Source of the DNA: Spirochaetota bacterium
GTDB lineage: Bacteria; Spirochaetota; Spirochaetia; Treponematales; Treponemataceae
Length of the DNA: 6,517 nucleotides
Assembly (NCBI GenBank): GCA_022704725.1
Contig: JAKJFV010000095.1
Location: 1-6,517, forward strand
Direction of reading: 5' to 3'
This document shows, in pieces, positions 6,475 through 6,517 of the stretch (position 1 is the first letter of the stretch; each line of letters opens with the position of its first letter). Both the position numbers and the translations under genes were made by a program. The notes under the pieces are model-generated. The model ran no database searches. It was not told the origin of the DNA and was given only the letters and a program-made list of their open reading frames with translations.

Positions 6475-6517
6475 TGCTTTTTTAGAGCGCTTTTTAAAAA
6501 TGCAGTAAAAAGAGGAT
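6471..6517 (-). CDS. C-terminal tail of an unidentified upstream gene, cut by the window edge
   Basis: On the - strand a frame is open from the window edge and ends in TGA at 6471-6473, giving the tail PLFTAFLKSALKKQ. The stop overlaps the start of the lptC-like gene as ATGA, a common coupling arrangement inside operons, and this start has no ribosome binding site of its own. Only 14 residues are visible, so the product cannot be named. The evidence is the junction geometry and the protein-like helical, basic ending. A second frame (that of lptC) is also open over these 43 bases, so the call is tentative. Confidence 0.5.
   Translation of the reverse strand, partial: PLFTAFLKSALKKQ

Noticed and set aside
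1..6517. RNA genes, CRISPR arrays, insertion sequences, toxin-antitoxin or defence genes
   Set aside because: No tRNA-like cloverleaf, repeat-spacer pattern, transposase or inverted terminal repeat was seen on reading both strands; nearly all the DNA is covered by housekeeping and envelope genes.

Overview
The window reads as ordinary chromosomal DNA of a diderm bacterium, most likely a spirochaete close to Treponema. The reasons are AT-leaning base composition, an rny gene next to an Lpt envelope-transport cluster, an LptC-like protein that carries a lipoprotein signal, and a Thermus-type orotate phosphoribosyltransferase. The genus is an inference from protein character and gene content; I could not run a search. 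I see no tRNA, rRNA, CRISPR array, insertion sequence, prophage or defence system.

The left half (about 1-2641) is read on the + strand. It starts inside an RlmM-like 2'-O-ribose rRNA methyltransferase whose 5' end lies outside the window. After a 66-base gap comes pyrE (orotate phosphoribosyltransferase). Two bases after its stop is a stand-alone ASKHA-fold ATPase that resembles the C-terminal domain of RACo-type corrinoid activators but lacks the ferredoxin part. The last two genes are almost certainly co-transcribed.

A symmetric hairpin with A and T flanks (2664-2695) lies between the converging halves. It can end transcription from both sides.

The right half (2733-6517) is read on the - strand. 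In transcription order it holds the tail of an unidentified gene, an lptC-like lipoprotein gene, an lptA/OstA-like periplasmic protein gene, lptB (ATPase), and then rny (RNase Y) behind its own sigma-70-type promoter. The first genes are tightly packed: an ATGA overlap, then a TAA-ATG abutment, then a 24-base gap carrying a ribosome binding site. Together LptB, LptC and LptA would form the motor and the periplasmic bridge that move a glycolipid from the inner to the outer membrane; LptF, LptG and LptD must be encoded elsewhere. RNase Y is a membrane-anchored endoribonuclease that starts mRNA decay.

I did not find a previously undescribed multi-gene system. The points most worth a second look are the Fe-S-less ASKHA protein and the lipoprotein form of LptC in a lineage where classical LPS is generally absent.
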